From Marinobacter oulmenensis (GTDB lineage: Bacteria > Pseudomonadota > Gammaproteobacteria > Pseudomonadales > Oleiphilaceae), in contig NZ_JACHFE010000003.1 in NCBI RefSeq assembly GCF_014201735.1, forward strand, positions 310,001-374,000: 64,000 nucleotides of DNA. The letters are read 5' to 3'. Positions 63,414-64,000 of this stretch are shown here, one piece after another. Within the stretch, counting starts at the first letter, position 1. Each line of letters starts with the position of its first letter. The position numbers and the translations under genes were made by a program. The notes below the pieces were generated by a model. That model was not told the origin of the DNA. It did no database searches and saw only the letters and a program-made list of their open reading frames with translations.

Positions 63414-64000
63414 TTATGCATCGCTATCCTGTCTGTCCTTACGCGGGCGCAGGGCGTTCCGATCTGCGCCCCGGCGCCAGGCATGAAGTTTCTCAAGCAA
63501 GCGCAACACCGTGCCCGGCGCGTGGGCTTTTTTCCACTCGCCGGCCGCGAATTTGGCGGACTCGTTCCAGGTGGGGTAGGGATGAATGGTCCCCAGGATC
63601 TTGTTCAGACCCAGCCCATGTTTCATGGCCAGGGTAAACTCCGCCAGGATTTCGCCGGCATGAGCGCCGACCACCACCGCGCCCAGTATCCGGTCCTTGC
63701 CCGGCGGCGTCAGCACCTTGATAAAGCCCCGGTCCTCGCTCTCGGCGATGGCCCGGTCCAGATCGTTCAGGTCGTAACGGGTGACTTCACAGGCAATACC
63801 CCGGTCCTGGGCTTCGGCTTCGCTTAACCCCACCCGGGCCACTTCCGGGGAAGTAAAGGTGACCCAGGGCATCACCCGATAATCCACCCGGAAGCGCCGG
63901 AACTGACCAAACAGCCCGTTCACGGCCGCGTACCAGGCCTGATGGGCGGCCGCATGGGTAAACTGGTAGGGCCCGGCCACATCGCCACAGGCGAAGAGGT
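63414..64000 (-). CDS. FAD-dependent pyridine nucleotide-disulfide oxidoreductase, C-terminal part (truncated by window)
   Basis: Only the last 195 codons or so are in the window; the N-terminus with FAD and disulfide lies to the right of 64000. Seen: FACGDVAGPYQFTHAAAHQA (FAD contact), the dimerisation domain with FTSPEVARVGLSE, and GTIHPYPTWNESAKF, where His-Pro...Glu is the catalytic base region of the mercuric reductase/lipoamide dehydrogenase-like group. The last 40 residues are basic and do not carry the CC pair of mercuric reductase. First known gene of the radical SAM operon. Confidence 0.85.
   Translation of the reverse strand, partial: LFACGDVAGPYQFTHAAAHQAWYAAVNGLFGQFRRFRVDYRVMPWVTFTSPEVARVGLSEAEAQDRGIACEVTRYDLNDLDRAIAESEDRGFIKVLTPPGKDRILGAVVVGAHAGEILAEFTLAMKHGLGLNKILGTIHPYPTWNESAKFAAGEWKKAHAPGTVLRLLEKLHAWRRGADRNALRPRKDRQDSDA

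Noticed and set aside
61188..63827. 879-codon open frame on the plus strand
   Set aside because: It lies entirely antisense to the symporter and radical SAM genes, is rich in His/Gln/Gly/Arg without any domain, and arises from G+C-biased third positions of the real genes.

Overview
The window (about 60% G+C, very high codon-position-3 G+C) looks like the chromosome of a halotolerant marine gammaproteobacterium, most likely Marinobacter or a close relative. This is inferred from gene content: ectoine genes with a dedicated aspartokinase, sodium-coupled transporters, many c-di-GMP and two-component proteins, a Fur-boxed ExbBD/TonB operon and gammaproteobacterial late B12 genes. No rRNA, tRNA, prophage, IS or CRISPR was seen.

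Layout. 1-4702: a cobalamin riboswitch reading out of the left edge, then late B12 genes (threonine-phosphate decarboxylase, cbiB, cobT, alpha-ribazole phosphatase, cobU; no cobS). 4841-14950: a cNMP/CBS/DUF294 protein with an overlapping DEDDh exonuclease, a TetR regulator, a chemoreceptor behind a sigma-28-type promoter, and single genes for NSS, EamA and MATE transporters and a membrane diguanylate cyclase. 15285-30258: the most unusual part, a nearly gapless run of nine co-directional signalling genes plus a tenth 60 bp downstream. It encodes two related soluble histidine kinases, a REC protein with a degenerate HD-GYP domain, a stand-alone REC protein, an MglA-like GTPase, a REC-GspE/PilB fusion ATPase, a 7TM/multi-PAS kinase, an Rcp-type REC protein, a REC-PAS-PAS-GGDEF-EAL-REC hybrid and a second degenerate HD-GYP protein. 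I read it as a dedicated signalling module that targets a polymerising ATPase through phosphorylation, a polarity-type GTPase and c-di-GMP.

30385-39424: alanine/glycine symporter, 1-Cys peroxiredoxin, metNIQ methionine transporter with a long inverted repeat before metQ, a TauE/SafE exporter, and a Fur-boxed exbB-exbD-exbD-tonB operon. 39431-47730: a lower-G+C defence island, hsdM-hsdS-abiEi-abiEii-hsdR, in which an AbiE toxin-antitoxin pair sits inside a type I restriction operon. 47875-56250: housekeeping and conserved small genes (SprT-like, TM2, class II amidotransferase, YfbR-like nucleotidase, DUF748, pdxH, Sfp-type PPTase, tag, DUF6482-like, DUF3429).

56374-59911: ectA-ectB-ask with a strong sigma-70-like promoter but without ectC, the usual third gene. 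59998-64000: an operon of unknown purpose (flavoprotein disulfide reductase, cut by the window end; radical SAM enzyme; sodium:solute symporter; metallophosphoesterase-like protein with altered metal-binding motifs).

All family assignments come from reading motifs by eye; no database search was possible.
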